NCBI GenBank assembly: GCA_934699585.1
Contig: CAKUWY010000026.1
Coordinates: 1 to 30,636 of the forward strand
Source of the DNA: an uncultured Fibrobacter sp.
GTDB taxonomy: Bacteria; Fibrobacterota; Fibrobacteria; Fibrobacterales; Fibrobacteraceae
Length of the DNA: 30,636 bases
Direction: 5' to 3'
Position numbers and translations under genes: made by a program. How positions within the stretch are numbered: the stretch's first letter is position 1; each line of letters opens with the position of its first letter. The notes beneath the pieces are model-generated. The model was not told the origin of the DNA. It made no database searches and worked only from the letters and a program-made list of their open reading frames with translations. Of the stretch, positions 29,895 to 30,636 are shown piece after piece.

Positions 29895-30636
29895 TTACGC
29901 CTGGTGCTTTTTGAACCACTTGATGAGCCCGTTGGTGGAGCTGTCGTGGTTGAGTTCGGCGTCGGCCTTGGCAAGTTCCGGAAGGATCTTCTTCGCGAGC
30001 TGCTTGCCGAGTTCAACACCCCACTGGTCGTAGCTGTTGATGTTCCAGATAACGCCCTGCGTGAAGATCTTGTGTTCGTACATGGCGATGAGGGCGCCGA
30101 GCGTTTCCGGAGAAACGTAGTCCATCATGATGGAGTTGGTCGGCTTGTTGCCTTCGAACACCTTGTGCGGGGCGAGGAATGCGATTTCTTCTTCGCTCTT
30201 GCCGTCCTTGCGGAGTTCTTCCTGGGCCTGGGCGAGCGTCTTGCCGTTCATCAAGGCTTCGGGCTGGGCAAAGAAGTTGGAGAGCAGCTTCTGGTGATGG
30301 TCGCCGACCTTGTTGTGGCTGTTGGCCGGGGCGATGAAGTCGCACGGAATCATCTTGGTGCCCTGGTGGATGAGCTGGTAGAAGGCGTGCTGGCCGTTCG
30401 TACCCGGTTCGCCCCAGAGGATCGGGCCGGTCTGGTAGTTCACGCGCTTGGAATCGCGGTCAACGGTCTTGCCGTTGGATTCCATGTCGGCCTGCTGGAA
30501 GTAGGCGGCCAGGCGGTGCAGGTACTGGTCGTACGGGAGCATCGCGTAGCTGGAAGCACCGAAGAAGTTGTTGTACCACACGCCGATGAGGGCGAGGATG
30601 ACCGGCATGTTCTTGTCGGCCGGGGCGGTCTTGAAG
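29895..30636 (-). CDS. pgi: Glucose-6-phosphate isomerase, C-terminal part (cut by window edge)
   Basis: The frame stays open through the window edge (KTAPADKNMPVILALIG), so only about the last 246 residues are present. They match the long E. coli/eukaryote-type isomerase: GPILWGEPGTNGQHAFYQLIHQGT with the catalytic Glu, IPCDFIAPANSHN with the catalytic His, and INSYDQWGVELGKQLA with the catalytic Lys. The enzyme interconverts glucose-6-phosphate and fructose-6-phosphate. It would take the glucose-phosphate that comes from cellobiose phosphorolysis into glycolysis. The start lies outside the window. Confidence 0.95.
   Translation of the reverse strand, partial: FKTAPADKNMPVILALIGVWYNNFFGASSYAMLPYDQYLHRLAAYFQQADMESNGKTVDRDSKRVNYQTGPILWGEPGTNGQHAFYQLIHQGTKMIPCDFIAPANSHNKVGDHHQKLLSNFFAQPEALMNGKTLAQAQEELRKDGKSEEEIAFLAPHKVFEGNKPTNSIMMDYVSPETLGALIAMYEHKIFTQGVIWNINSYDQWGVELGKQLAKKILPELAKADAELNHDSSTNGLIKWFKKHQA

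Overview
The window reads as chromosomal DNA of a Fibrobacter-like, fibre-degrading gut bacterium (phylum Fibrobacterota). The main evidence is a secreted GH51 endoglucanase with repeated N-terminal CBM30/CBM11-like modules, matching the architecture of Fibrobacter succinogenes Cel51A/EGF. Supporting evidence is a GH94 cellobiose phosphorylase, several short Cys-anchored lipoproteins, and small palindromic or low-complexity repeats between genes. The genus is inferred from protein families; no rRNA or tRNA gene was seen.

Layout. 1-205: hairpins and terminators. 206-4228 (minus): secreted cel51A and a DsbA-like lipoprotein. 4478-6319 (plus): an SpmA-SpmB-type membrane protein and a small exported protein. 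6321-8594 (minus): a DUF4130 protein and a radical SAM protein, a known DNA-metabolism pair. 9002-12300 (minus): cellobiose phosphorylase and a PadR regulator. 12440-13829 (minus): a lipoprotein and a Nif3-like metalloprotein. 13958-14481: an XRE regulator convergent with a 75-codon basic protein whose terminator lies inside its reading frame. 14547-19572 (plus): a tight tilS-ftsH-folP-cdaA cluster (tRNA modification, membrane proteolysis, folate, c-di-AMP). 19736-20995: a membrane-anchored protein with an FGE-like domain. 21066-22856: an M15-like peptidase, a lipoprotein and a PDZ-thioredoxin fusion. 23089-25675: a divergent dihydroorotate dehydrogenase and an M20 peptidase. 25769-29717 (plus): a sirtuin, a MetX-MetW fusion and YicC. 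29895-end (minus): phosphoglucose isomerase, cut by the window edge.

Cellulose use links several genes. Cel51A cuts cellulose outside the cell, GH94 phosphorolyses the imported cellobiose to glucose-1-phosphate plus glucose, and Pgi carries hexose phosphate into glycolysis. The two exported thioredoxin-fold proteins could serve disulfide chemistry of envelope and secreted enzymes.

The most unusual features are: (1) the small basic protein at 14254-14481, whose basic motif and in-frame terminator resemble ArfA/BrfA-type ribosome-rescue factors made from non-stop mRNA; (2) genome-wide repeats translated in frame inside TilS; (3) G-poor CCTAGATCC-type repeats acting as leaders directly before three start codons without Shine-Dalgarno sites; and (4) a one-polypeptide MetX-MetW.
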